A stretch of DNA of 64,000 nt, from positions 248,001 through 312,000 of the forward strand of contig NZ_CADFGE010000005.1 of assembly GCF_902833645.1 (NCBI RefSeq). Reading direction: 5' to 3'. How positions within the stretch are numbered: position 1 is the first letter of the stretch; the number at the start of each line of letters is the position of its first letter. A program made the translations under genes and the position numbers. A model generated the notes under the pieces. It was not told the origin of the DNA. It saw only the letters and a list, made by a program, of their open reading frames with translations, and made no database searches. Origin of the DNA: Paraburkholderia fungorum (lineage in GTDB: Bacteria > Pseudomonadota > Gammaproteobacteria > Burkholderiales > Burkholderiaceae). Shown piece after piece: positions 9,488-17,793 of the stretch.

Positions 9488-10639
9488 TCAGCCAGTGATT
9501 GGGCCACCATATCGCTCGGGGAGCTTGACCCGGAAGATTTTGAATGGCCGCTGCACCATGTCGCGTCCATTCGGACCTTGGAGAAACTGGAGGTCAGGTA
9601 CCTGTGACAACGGGATGTACAGGTAGCGATCCTTCGTTATGAAAAGCGCGTCGCCACCCCAGAGTCGATCGTCTTCCACGAGTGTTCGCACCGAGCCGTC
9701 AGGTGCGAGCACCGAAATCCGGGGACGTGCGGATTCCGCGAGGAAGATGTTGCCGGAACTGTCCATCGCCGTACCACCCAGCGTTGGCGTGTCATAAACG
9801 TACTCGACCTTTGAGGACAAGGTCTGCTCCGACACTGAGGAGTCGATCAGATATCGTGTCGGTACACGATAAAGCGGCCCGGAGGCAGGCTGATAGTAAA
9901 GCCACTGGTTATCGGGACTCAGTTCGATAGGATCGGCGTTGGTTACCTGCGGCGTTCCATCCGGGAGTGTGAGCCATTTCCCGCCTCGACCGATCTTCGG
10001 CCGTTTCGGATCGGCTTTCGTGGTCGGGTCATTCGCGAGCCGGTGCAGCTTCTGGCCAGTGTTCAGGTCAACGACGACGATCGAGCCCAGGCCTGACTCG
10101 GTCAGGTAGATATAGCCTCCGCCGATTCGCAGATCGTTCAGCGATGCCCCAGCTGGCAACAGGTCGTCGAACACGATGGTACTCACGACCTGGTCATTCC
10201 GGGTATCGATCTGGACAAGCTTCTGTGCGCCGCGTTGCACCGAAGTGGGGGAAAGCGGAAGCGAACCGGTATCCACGACCCAGAGATACGTGCCGTCAAA
10301 GCAGTGGGCGGTATTGACGCAGACAAACGCCCGGGTCGCATCCTTTCCTTCTCTCCAGTCATTCCAGCCACGCCCCGGGTAGGGACGCAGTTCACCATCC
10401 GGACGTATTTCGATAACTGACGGCGTCGATGTAAACCCGGGCCAGCGTGGCATCGCGGCGAACATGCGGCCGCTGCTGGTCAGGGTGACCGCGTTCCACA
10501 GATGCGTCGGTGATGTGGCAACCAGTTCGAGCGTGGGTTGGTTTTTTTCGTAACCCAGCGCGGGTAACGTGCCAAGTGCCGCGATCGCGGCGACGCCCTT
10601 CAACAGCGTACGGCGATACATGGGATTCTTCGTTGTCAC
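9488..10639 (-). CDS. Secreted major royal jelly/yellow-like beta-propeller protein
   Basis: This 383-residue protein starts at GTG 10639, chosen because AAAGGAGAG lies about five bases upstream; ATG 10621 is the alternative. The leader MYRRTLLKGVAAIAALG has a twin-arginine-like pair and a hydrophobic segment. The body shows MRJP/yellow features: WNAVTLTSSGRMFAAMPRW, RIGGGYIYLTESGLGSIVVVDL, and GGTAMDSSGNIFLAE. Relatives are six-bladed propellers near SMP-30/gluconolactonase-type folds. Inside an acid-sugar locus a periplasmic lactonase or sugar-acid binding role is conceivable, but this is inference. It heads an operon with the ACS transporter, and its promoter carries the same palindrome as the main catabolic operon. 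Confidence 0.82.
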   Translation of the reverse strand: MTTKNPMYRRTLLKGVAAIAALGTLPALGYEKNQPTLELVATSPTHLWNAVTLTSSGRMFAAMPRWPGFTSTPSVIEIRPDGELRPYPGRGWNDWREGKDATRAFVCVNTAHCFDGTYLWVVDTGSLPLSPTSVQRGAQKLVQIDTRNDQVVSTIVFDDLLPAGASLNDLRIGGGYIYLTESGLGSIVVVDLNTGQKLHRLANDPTTKADPKRPKIGRGGKWLTLPDGTPQVTNADPIELSPDNQWLYYQPASGPLYRVPTRYLIDSSVSEQTLSSKVEYVYDTPTLGGTAMDSSGNIFLAESARPRISVLAPDGSVRTLVEDDRLWGGDALFITKDRYLYIPLSQVPDLQFLQGPNGRDMVQRPFKIFRVKLPERYGGPITG

Positions 10640-10722
10640 CTCACTCTCCTTTGTTTTATGGACTGCTGGTGCTTGTTCAGGGCGATGCTGCAACCGGATG
10701 TTCTTGCCCTGAAGCTGTCGCG

Positions 10723-10778
10723 ATTGTCTCGCCCGCTCAACTACCCAGTCAAACCAATCCTCATTGCTGTCTGACAGC
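10723..10778 (-). promoter_or_regulatory. Promoter plus GntR-type operator of the MRJP-MFS operon
   Basis: On the minus strand TTGACT (10752-10747) and GACAAT (10728-10723) are spaced by 18 bases and can serve as -35 and -10. Ten bases beyond the conserved CCAGTCAAAC (10745-10754) lies the perfect palindrome GCTGTC-T-GACAGC (10766-10778), preceded by T at 10765. The same arrangement, with identical 10-base spacer length, occurs at 17741-17774 beside the GntR gene. GTC-N-GAC matches the general GntR-family operator pattern. Confidence 0.72.
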
Positions 10779-11011
10779 ACAGTAAATGGGCGTGAACTGC
10801 CGTTGTCGCCGGGCGCTGACGGGCGACGGTGGCATTGCCAACCGGCCGGCGTTACCTGCTCCCATCATCGTCACTGCCGCCGGGTTCACAGTGCCGGACA
10901 GCCTCCCTATCCGGAAAGGAGCTGGGCAGGTGGCGCGTGCCCGCTGCGCTGGCGGCGTATCTCCTGCGCAAGCCGCACGCGGAGCGCGGTTCGCTCCGCT
11001 GCGCGGTCCTG

Positions 11012-12595
11012 TCAGGCCCGGACAACTTCTCCATCACGTGTGCGCCAGAGTCCGAGCGGATTGGTGTCGATAAGGGCTTCTGGCAGCAGGTCAGCGGGGA
11101 GGTCCTGATAGCAGACCGGACGAAGGAAGCGTTCTATGGACGATGCGCCTACAGACGTGACCCGGCTGTCGGAAGTTGCCGGATACGGCCCGCCATGGAC
11201 CATCGCGTACGACACTTCGACGCCGGTTGGAAATCCATTGACCAGGATGCGTCCCGCCTTGCGTTCAAGGACCGGAAGCAGTTGTCGCGCGAGGGCGGTA
11301 TCGGCATTGTCAAGGTGAATGGTGGCCGTCAGCTGTCCGGCCAGATGTTCTGTCAATCCCAGAAGTTCGGCTTCGTTTGCACAACACACGATCGTCGACG
11401 CCGGACCGAATACTTCGTCCTCGACCGCCGGGGTCGAGAGGAAGGTTTGGGCATCGGTCGCGTAGAGTGCCGCACGAGCCTGATTCGGACCGGAAGTATC
11501 AAGGCCGTGGCCGGCGGCGCGAATGCCGGGGGTTGCAGCAAGCCTGGCGTTCCCGTCGAGCCATGCCTCGTGGATCCCCGGCGTCAGCATGGTTTGCGCC
11601 ACACGGCTGGTGAGTTGTGCAGTGGCCGAATCGATGAACCGACGCAGAGCAGGACCATCGATGCCGATGACGAGTCCGGGATTGGTGCAGAACTGGCCCG
11701 CGCCCAGCACCAGCGAATCGATAAAGCCACGGGCGATTTCGTCGCTGCGTGCAGCGAGCGCAGCCGGCAACAGGAACACGGGGTTGATGCTGCTCATCTC
11801 GGCATAGACGGGGATCGGTTCACGACGCGCGGCGGCGACGCGCATCAGCGAAGTTCCACCGCTGCGCGAGCCTGTGAAACCAACGGCTTTTACCGCAGCG
11901 TGCGAAACCAGCGTCTCTCCCACAGAGGCGCCAGCGCCGATAACAAGCGAGAACACGCCATCCGGAAGATTCATGGCATCTGCGACCTGCTGAATGACGC
12001 GACCAACCATTTCCGCGGTACCCAGGTGCGCGCGGTGTGCCTTGACGATCACTGGGCAGCCTGCGGCGAGCGCGGCCGCAGTGTCGCCACCCGCGACGGA
12101 AAACGCGAGGGGAAAATTGCTTGCGCCGAAAACGACTACCGGACCCACAGGAATCTTCTGCATGCGAAGATCCGGCCGCGGGAGCGGCTTGCGTTCCGGC
12201 AGAGGCGAATCCAGTGTTGCGGAGAGCCACGCCCCCGAACGCACAACCTTCGCAAAGAGCTTCAGCTGACTGATCGTGCGGCCGCGTTCTCCTTCCAGGC
12301 GCTGCCTGGGCAATCCTGACTCCGCATGTGCCCGTTCAACAAGGGCGTCGCCGAGTTCGCCAATGCCGTCCGCAATGCCCTCAAGGAATGTTGCGCGCAC
12401 TTCGAAGGGCAGATTACGGTATGCATCAAACGCCGAAGCAGCCAGTTCACACGCTTCATTGACCTGCGCAGCTGAGGCATTACCAAAGACAGGTGCAGGG
12501 ATGGACTCGCCTTGAGCGGGATCGAAGGCTGTTATTCCTCCGTCCGCTCCCATGACCGTCCGGCGGCCAATCAATAGTTCTCCTGTGATTTTCAT
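11012..12595 (-). CDS. 2-oxoglutarate semialdehyde dehydrogenase (KGSADH), NADP-type ALDH
   Basis: This 527-residue aldehyde dehydrogenase is longer at the N-terminus than ordinary ALDHs, as is typical of the KGSADH group. Visible elements are VFGASNFPLAFSVAGGDTAAAL (the oxyanion Asn and cofactor region, about residues 155-175), VGFTGSRSGG, the general base in YAEMSSINP (about 265) and the catalytic Cys in GAGQFCTNPG (about 300). It oxidises 2-oxoglutarate semialdehyde to 2-oxoglutarate, the final step of aldarate and of L-arabinose/D-xylose non-phosphorylative pathways. Its partner dehydratase, which makes the semialdehyde, is encoded 409 bases upstream. Together they define the pathway's end. 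Confidence 0.92.
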   Translation of the reverse strand: MKITGELLIGRRTVMGADGGITAFDPAQGESIPAPVFGNASAAQVNEACELAASAFDAYRNLPFEVRATFLEGIADGIGELGDALVERAHAESGLPRQRLEGERGRTISQLKLFAKVVRSGAWLSATLDSPLPERKPLPRPDLRMQKIPVGPVVVFGASNFPLAFSVAGGDTAAALAAGCPVIVKAHRAHLGTAEMVGRVIQQVADAMNLPDGVFSLVIGAGASVGETLVSHAAVKAVGFTGSRSGGTSLMRVAAARREPIPVYAEMSSINPVFLLPAALAARSDEIARGFIDSLVLGAGQFCTNPGLVIGIDGPALRRFIDSATAQLTSRVAQTMLTPGIHEAWLDGNARLAATPGIRAAGHGLDTSGPNQARAALYATDAQTFLSTPAVEDEVFGPASTIVCCANEAELLGLTEHLAGQLTATIHLDNADTALARQLLPVLERKAGRILVNGFPTGVEVSYAMVHGGPYPATSDSRVTSVGASSIERFLRPVCYQDLPADLLPEALIDTNPLGLWRTRDGEVVRA

Positions 12596-13004
12596 GAAAA
12601 AACTCCGTCTGAGGATAAGTTGAATCGAACCGGTTCAGTGTGCAAGATGCAGGGCATGGTCATTACGGCCGGGAATTCCTGAAAGCAGCGGCAACTATGC
12701 CTGCGTGGGCAGCGGGCGGACCACGATGACGCGCATGACTATCGACATGAAAGTGCATCGTTTCTTTGGCCACATGCACTATCTGGCTCTGGTCCGGTGC
12801 TCATGGCCGAATCCCCAACCCTCTTCCGGATAAACTGTCCGGCGCAGGAGGGCGGGTCTTCGTACATGCCCGTACAGCCCGTGGCTCAAAAGAGGCTCAC
12901 CCTCCCGCTATCCCGGCCATGTCAGCCCGCGGAACAGGACGTCCGGTTGTCTGATGTTTCGCGCGGTGCCAGGTCTGATACCTCGCGGAGGTAACACGAC
13001 CGGA
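12596..13004. other. Gene-free gap with a GAACCGGTTC palindrome
   Basis: There are 409 bases between the dehydratase stop and the dehydrogenase start, with no supported gene. A perfect 10-bp palindrome, GAACCGGTTC, sits at 12627-12636, about 32 bases before the ALDH start. It could be an operator of a LacI-like regulator, but no such regulator gene is in the window. No clear terminator was seen, so read-through from the dehydratase gene is possible. Confidence 0.4.
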
Positions 13005-13922
13005 CTACTGCGGTCCGAGCGCCTTGATGAGGGCGTCGAGCTGCTCAAGCTCTTCGTTCGTGAGATCGGACAGCGGGGCACGTACCGGACCTGCATCATG
13101 GCCGACCAGCTTTGCGCCTGCCTTGACGATACTGACGGCATAGCCGGCGACGCGGTTGCGGATTTTCAGGTAGGGGAGAAAGAACGAGTCGATCAGTTTG
13201 CCCACCGTCTCGTGGTCATCCGACGCGATTGCGCCATAGAACTCCATCGCCGTGCGCGGGATAAAGTTGAATACTGCCGAGCTGTAGACGGGTACGCCGA
13301 GCGCCTTGTATGCGGCTGCGTAAACTTCAGCGGTCGGCAGTCCTCCGAGATACGAGAAGCGATCGCCAAGGCGGCGCCTGATGGTGACCATGTTCTCGAT
13401 TTCGCCGACACCATCCTTGAAACCGATCAGGTTCGGGCATGCATCCGCAAGACGTTCAAGAACGTCGGCATTGAACCGCGAGTTTGCCCGGTTGTAGACG
13501 ATCACGCCGATATTCTTCACCGATCGGCAGACCTCTTCCACATGCGCAGCGATCCCGTCGGGGCTTGCTTCGGTCAGATAGTGCGGCATCAGCAGGATGC
13601 CATTCGCGCCGAGCCGCTGCGCTTCCTGAGCGTATTCAATCGCCACCCGCGTCGGACCACCCGCGCCGGCGATGATGGGAACCTTGCCCCTGCAGGTCTC
13701 GGTTGCCACGCGAATGACATTCGAGTAATCATTTTTGGTCAAGGAAAAAAATTCGCCCGTGCCACCTGCGGCAAAAAGCGCCGTCGCGCCATAGGGGGCG
13801 AGCCATTCCAGACGTCCGGCGTAGGTCCCGGGGCGGAATTCTCCAGCGGCGTCGAAGTCAGTGACGGGAAATGAAAGCAGCCCGTCCGAGACGATCTGTT
13901 TGAGTTCCTGGGGTGTGGTCAT
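13005..13922 (-). CDS. kdgD: 5-dehydro-4-deoxyglucarate dehydratase (decarboxylating)
   Basis: This 305-residue member of the DapA/N-acetylneuraminate lyase superfamily has GGTGEFFSLT near residue 53 (substrate carboxylate binding), VIVYNRANS around 140 (the conserved Tyr) and GFKDGVGEIENM around 170 with the Schiff-base Lys. The GFKDG context and YNRAN are typical of 5-keto-4-deoxyglucarate dehydratases rather than dihydrodipicolinate synthases. It converts 5-dehydro-4-deoxy-D-glucarate to 2-oxoglutarate semialdehyde, CO2 and water. GGAGAT precedes the ATG by six bases. It follows the 2-hydroxyacid dehydrogenase gene by 49 bases in the same operon. Confidence 0.92.
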   Translation of the reverse strand: MTTPQELKQIVSDGLLSFPVTDFDAAGEFRPGTYAGRLEWLAPYGATALFAAGGTGEFFSLTKNDYSNVIRVATETCRGKVPIIAGAGGPTRVAIEYAQEAQRLGANGILLMPHYLTEASPDGIAAHVEEVCRSVKNIGVIVYNRANSRFNADVLERLADACPNLIGFKDGVGEIENMVTIRRRLGDRFSYLGGLPTAEVYAAAYKALGVPVYSSAVFNFIPRTAMEFYGAIASDDHETVGKLIDSFFLPYLKIRNRVAGYAVSIVKAGAKLVGHDAGPVRAPLSDLTNEELEQLDALIKALGPQ

Positions 13923-13971
13923 GGTTTATCTCCTGTAGCGAGTCAAATCAAGGGGAAAAGTGCGGCTTCGG

Positions 13972-14940
13972 TCAGCGCACGGGTGATAGCAAGGGGCGAC
14001 CCGCCGCGAACGCCGCAATATTGGCGAGGACCAGCTGCGTCATCGCCTCACGGGTTTCGCTCGTGCCACTTCCGATATGCGGGGTGAGTACAACGTTGTC
14101 GAGCGAAAAGAGTGCCGATGGAACTTCTGGCTCGTGTTCAAACACATCAAGCGCTGCGCCGCGGATGGCTCCCTGTTCCAGTGCGCTCACGAGTGCCGCT
14201 TCGTCGACAACGGATCCTCTGGCGACATTGACGAGCATTCCGTCGGGGCCGAGTGCCTGAAGCACAGTGGTATCAACGACATGGTGTGTTGCGGTTCCGC
14301 CAGGCAATGAGAGAATGAGCACGTCGGCGTCACGCGCCAGACCGACGAGTGACGGGTACCAGAGGTATGGGACATCGTTCTTGCGCGTCGGACCGTAATA
14401 GGCGACCCGCATTCCGCATGCCGTTACACGCTTTGCGATCTCCCGGCCGATGCCGCCAAACCCAACGATTCCGCACACCTTTCCTCCGAGCTTGGTGCCA
14501 AGAATCTTTCGCCCCGCTGTCCATTCGCCCGCCCGAACCAGCCGGTCCGATTGCACGATGCGTCTCGCCAATGCGAGGAGCAGGCCCAACGCTGTATCGG
14601 CAACGCACTCGTTAAGCACGTCGGGCGTGTTGGTGACCACGATGCCGCGGGCACGCGCCGCATCAAGATCAATTGGATCCGTGCCGACGCCAAAGCTTGC
14701 AATGAGCCGCAGGTTGGGAAGCTGGTTCATGAGCGCCTCATCTGCACCGAAAATTCCGCTCGTTGCGAGCACGTCGACGCTCGGGCCGTGTGTCTGCAGG
14801 AAAGCAGTCTGGTCAGGCTCCAGCCAGAGTTTGCGCGTTTCGTAAAGCGCATCCAGCCCCGATACGAGATCGGGCGAAAGCGGCCCCGCGACAAGTACGT
14901 GGAGGGCCTGGGAATGTGCCTGAGGTGGGGATGAATGCAT
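13972..14940 (-). CDS. D-isomer-specific 2-hydroxyacid dehydrogenase
   Basis: This 322-residue protein has the standard two-domain fold. The NAD(P)-binding motif is GFGGIGREIAKRV (about residues 153-165). The catalytic triad is visible as Arg in NVARGSVVDE, Glu in FEHEP and His in LTPHIGSGT. Relatives reduce glyoxylate, hydroxypyruvate or other 2-oxoacids. In this operon it may reduce or oxidise a 2-oxo acid side product of sugar-acid breakdown, which I cannot specify. It lies 23 bases after the SSS transporter stop and has only a weak ribosome binding site, so coupling is likely. Confidence 0.88.
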   Translation of the reverse strand: MHSSPPQAHSQALHVLVAGPLSPDLVSGLDALYETRKLWLEPDQTAFLQTHGPSVDVLATSGIFGADEALMNQLPNLRLIASFGVGTDPIDLDAARARGIVVTNTPDVLNECVADTALGLLLALARRIVQSDRLVRAGEWTAGRKILGTKLGGKVCGIVGFGGIGREIAKRVTACGMRVAYYGPTRKNDVPYLWYPSLVGLARDADVLILSLPGGTATHHVVDTTVLQALGPDGMLVNVARGSVVDEAALVSALEQGAIRGAALDVFEHEPEVPSALFSLDNVVLTPHIGSGTSETREAMTQLVLANIAAFAAGRPLLSPVR

Positions 14941-14963
14941 GGCTATAGCGACGGGTCCTGATG

Positions 14964-16367
14964 TTACGGGTGACGGGCGGTTACTGCCGGCGTTTCACGG
15001 CTACGGGACTTGAAAACATGGCTGATGGCCATGGCGGCAACGGGCGCGGCAAGGGAAAAATACGAACTGTCGATTCCGAACGGATTGCCGGCGAGGAACC
15101 ACGTGACCGTGATGACGATCGACAGGATGATGCCGGTCAGTGCGCCGCGAGTCGTACCAAACCGCGGCGCGTAGAAGCACAGCAGAATCAGAACCGCAAG
15201 CGTGGCACGCAGCGACTTTCCAAGGAACGCGATCAGGAGAATCTTGCTTGCGAACAGTGCGAGCACGAGCGGTATGAGGCCGATGACGATGGTGGCAATA
15301 CGGATGAACCGTAGTGATCCCCGATCGGCGGAAGAGCGTTTAAAGAATGGCTCGTAAAAGTCACGCAGCAGGAGGGTACTGGACGCGATCGTGCTGGCAG
15401 AAATGCCGCCAAAGAGTGCGCCAGCCAGGCCGATGACAACGATGCTCGCAGCGAATGGCGGCATGTGCGCGATTATCGACGGGAAGGCATCAACCGACCT
15501 GATCGAGGGATAAAGAAGCGCGCTGCACACACCGATGAGCGCCACGATGATGCCAAACGGGATCATCAACGTGGCGACGTAGTAGCAGGCGCGTCGTGCG
15601 CCGCGCTCATCCGGGGTCGTGACAACCCCTTGGATCACATACTGTGTCGCGAAGATGGATCCGATGCCGGCGATCATCCACGCGACGATCTGCGATACCC
15701 CGACTCCAGAGACATCGAACATCCGGGCTGGCAACATGGCCTGCAGATGCGCATAGCCACCTGCCTGCGTCAGTGCGAAGGCGAGAGCAAGCACAATCCC
15801 CAGGTATTTGATGACAGCATTCAGGGTGTTCGTATAGACAACTGATCGAAAGCCGCCGACGGTCACAAAGAAGATCGCGACCAGACCCACGATCACCGTC
15901 GCAATTCCATGCCCGATTCCGAGAACCGTGCCGAGCACCGCGCCACCGGCAGCGTACAGTGCCACCGCAACGACGTTCAGTGAAAAGATCGTCAGAGCCG
16001 ACGCCGCGTAACGGACACCTCGGCCGTAGGTCTGTTCAAGAATTGCAGAGATGGTGTTCAGTCCGGTGCGCCGGTAGCGGCCAACAAGGAGCAAACCCAG
16101 CAACAGAAAGCCGATCGCCAGCGCCACGAGATTCCACGCTGCCGATATCCCCTCCTCAAAGCCCTTTTGCGCGGTCCCGATACTCACGGAACTTCCAATG
16201 AACTCGGACAGCATCAGGGCGGAGATCAGAATGGGGGAGAAGGGCTTGCCGCCCGTCGTGAATCCGGTGCTGGTAGATGCCTGTCGGCGCACGCTATAGC
16301 CGATAAATGCGACGACAGCGAAATAGAGTGCGGTGACTCCGACCACAATTGTTACCCTCGATAGCAT
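14964..16367 (-). CDS. Sodium:solute symporter (SSS/SLC5 family)
   Basis: This 467-residue membrane protein has about 13 helices. Family features are GKPFSPILISALMLSEFIGSS near residue 45 (helix 1-2 region), GISAAWNLVALAIGFLLLGLL and GGFRSVVYTN around residue 170. GGAGACAGGAC lies directly before the ATG. SSS proteins import sugars, amino acids or carboxylates with Na+. It lies in the operon between the enolase-superfamily dehydratase and the hydroxyacid dehydrogenase, so it probably brings in the same sugar acid as the MFS protein encoded at 8-9.3 kb. The locus therefore has two unrelated inner-membrane importers. Confidence 0.9.
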   Translation of the reverse strand: MLSRVTIVVGVTALYFAVVAFIGYSVRRQASTSTGFTTGGKPFSPILISALMLSEFIGSSVSIGTAQKGFEEGISAAWNLVALAIGFLLLGLLLVGRYRRTGLNTISAILEQTYGRGVRYAASALTIFSLNVVAVALYAAGGAVLGTVLGIGHGIATVIVGLVAIFFVTVGGFRSVVYTNTLNAVIKYLGIVLALAFALTQAGGYAHLQAMLPARMFDVSGVGVSQIVAWMIAGIGSIFATQYVIQGVVTTPDERGARRACYYVATLMIPFGIIVALIGVCSALLYPSIRSVDAFPSIIAHMPPFAASIVVIGLAGALFGGISASTIASSTLLLRDFYEPFFKRSSADRGSLRFIRIATIVIGLIPLVLALFASKILLIAFLGKSLRATLAVLILLCFYAPRFGTTRGALTGIILSIVITVTWFLAGNPFGIDSSYFSLAAPVAAMAISHVFKSRSRETPAVTARHP

Positions 16368-16478
16368 GTCCTGTCTCCTGAATGAATTCCTGTTGGCGTT
16401 GCTGCCGCTTGTTGATCAGCGATTCTGGCGATCGCCTGTGTGCCGCGTGGGGCTGCCACCCCATTCCCGCAGACAAGG

Positions 16479-17684
16479 TTATCGGGGCTTCCCGCTTTCC
16501 CGTACGACTGCGCCCGCAATCTTCCTGACATGTGGCAGGAGCGCAGTACCCAATCCAGGCCGGGTCGGTGCCAAGGCTATACCTTCCTGAATCACGGGCA
16601 GGTGGTCGACGAGGTCCGCATACCAGGTTGCGAGTGACGCACGGACCACTTCCTGGAAAATTGCGGTGGGGGCATGCAGCGCCAGATGCAGACCTGCCAT
16701 GAGGGCGACGGGGCCGGTGCAGTCGTGCGGCGCCAGCGGACGGGCATGTGTTTCTGCGAGCGCGGCGATCTTGCGTCCTTCACTCAGTCCGCCGCACCAG
16801 GTCAGGTCGAGCATGACGAAATCGATTGCGTCGGCGCAGAGCATTTCGTGAAACCTCCTGGTGCCGGCGAGATTTTCGCCGCCGCAGATCGGTGCGCGAG
16901 TCTGCCGCCGCAGATCGGCAACCGCAGGAATGTTGTCCATCTTCGCGATCGGGTCTTCGACCCACAGGACCCCGTAGTCCGCCAGTGCATTGCAGATACG
17001 CGCGGCGGCATGGGTGCCCCACAGGCTGTGCAGTTCGCACATGATCTCAATGCGCTGACCGACCGCTGCGCGAATCTTCCGGAAGGGCTCCAGGCCATCT
17101 TTCAGGTCAGTGAGGCTGATGTGGTGCGGCGTGATCGACGCGAAATCATCGAATGGCCAGATCTTCATCGCGGCATACCCTTCGGCCACGAGGCTTTCCG
17201 CCAGTACACCGGCATCGCGCATGAAGGCGACCTGATCGTCGTACGGTCCTGTGCTCAACTCAGCAGATCCGATGGACCGGCGGCCGCCCAGTGACGTATT
17301 GAAGTCGTAACCAGCGCAGGTGTTGTAGACGGGGACGCGATCGCGTGCCGCGCCCCCGAGGGCGACATGCAACGGAACGCCCGCGCGCTGGCCCGCCAGA
17401 TCCCAGAGAGCGATGTCGACTGCGCTGGCAGCACGCACCTCTGCACTGCTGCTGCCGAAGCCCACATACGGATTCAGTAACTCACTGGAAATCGAGGTGA
17501 TGTTTTCCGCTGCCCGCCCGATGATTGCCGGAGCAGTCTGCTCGTGAAGAACCGCCTCTACAGCCTGGGCGCCGCGAAAGGTTTCGCCGAGACCCGTGAG
17601 ACCGTCCTCCGTTTCAACTTCAACCCAGATGAGCTTCGGGCGTTCGGGCAGTCGGATGGTACGCAGGGCGGTAATTCGAGGCAT
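16479..17684 (-). CDS. Enolase-superfamily (mandelate racemase/MLE type) acid-sugar dehydratase
   Basis: This is a 401-residue protein. The capping domain shows EVETEDGLTGLGETF. The barrel has GYAAMKIWPFD (strand-2 Lys), IEIMCELHSLWG (first metal ligand Glu plus His), WVEDPI and GGENLAG (second and third ligands) and PLAPHDCTGP (His base). The ELH motif is typical of galactonate/mannonate/glucarate-type dehydratases. It probably removes water from an aldonate or aldarate to form the 2-keto-3-deoxy acid used by the downstream dehydratase gene product. It is the first gene of the main minus-strand operon, reading away from the GntR gene, with the operator-promoter unit immediately upstream. Confidence 0.88.
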   Translation of the reverse strand: MPRITALRTIRLPERPKLIWVEVETEDGLTGLGETFRGAQAVEAVLHEQTAPAIIGRAAENITSISSELLNPYVGFGSSSAEVRAASAVDIALWDLAGQRAGVPLHVALGGAARDRVPVYNTCAGYDFNTSLGGRRSIGSAELSTGPYDDQVAFMRDAGVLAESLVAEGYAAMKIWPFDDFASITPHHISLTDLKDGLEPFRKIRAAVGQRIEIMCELHSLWGTHAAARICNALADYGVLWVEDPIAKMDNIPAVADLRRQTRAPICGGENLAGTRRFHEMLCADAIDFVMLDLTWCGGLSEGRKIAALAETHARPLAPHDCTGPVALMAGLHLALHAPTAIFQEVVRASLATWYADLVDHLPVIQEGIALAPTRPGLGTALLPHVRKIAGAVVRESGKPR

Positions 17685-17719
17685 GACAGTATGAGCAACA
17701 TTTCAGGACGGATGCGCGG

Positions 17720-17774
17720 ATTCTGTCGTCGCCTCTGTATCCAGTCAAACTTATTTGCTATGCTGTCTGACAGC
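17720..17774 (-). promoter_or_regulatory. Promoter plus GntR-type operator of the main acid-sugar operon
   Basis: On the minus strand TTGACT (17748-17743) and CAGAAT (17725-17720) are spaced 17 bases apart, about 36 bases before the dehydratase start. The perfect palindrome GCTGTC-T-GACAGC lies at 17762-17774, ten bases beyond CCAGTCAAAC. The palindrome also lies about 20 bases before the divergent GntR start, overlapping a TATGCT that could be that gene's -10, so autoregulation is likely. Confidence 0.75.
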
Positions 17775-17793
17775 TTGTCCTGGAGGAAATGCC

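Noticed and set aside
10786..11073. Plus-strand frame just after the GntR-type operator at 10.77 kb
   Set aside because: No domain, no ribosome binding site and it overlaps the KGSADH 3' end; the operator serves the minus-strand MRJP gene.
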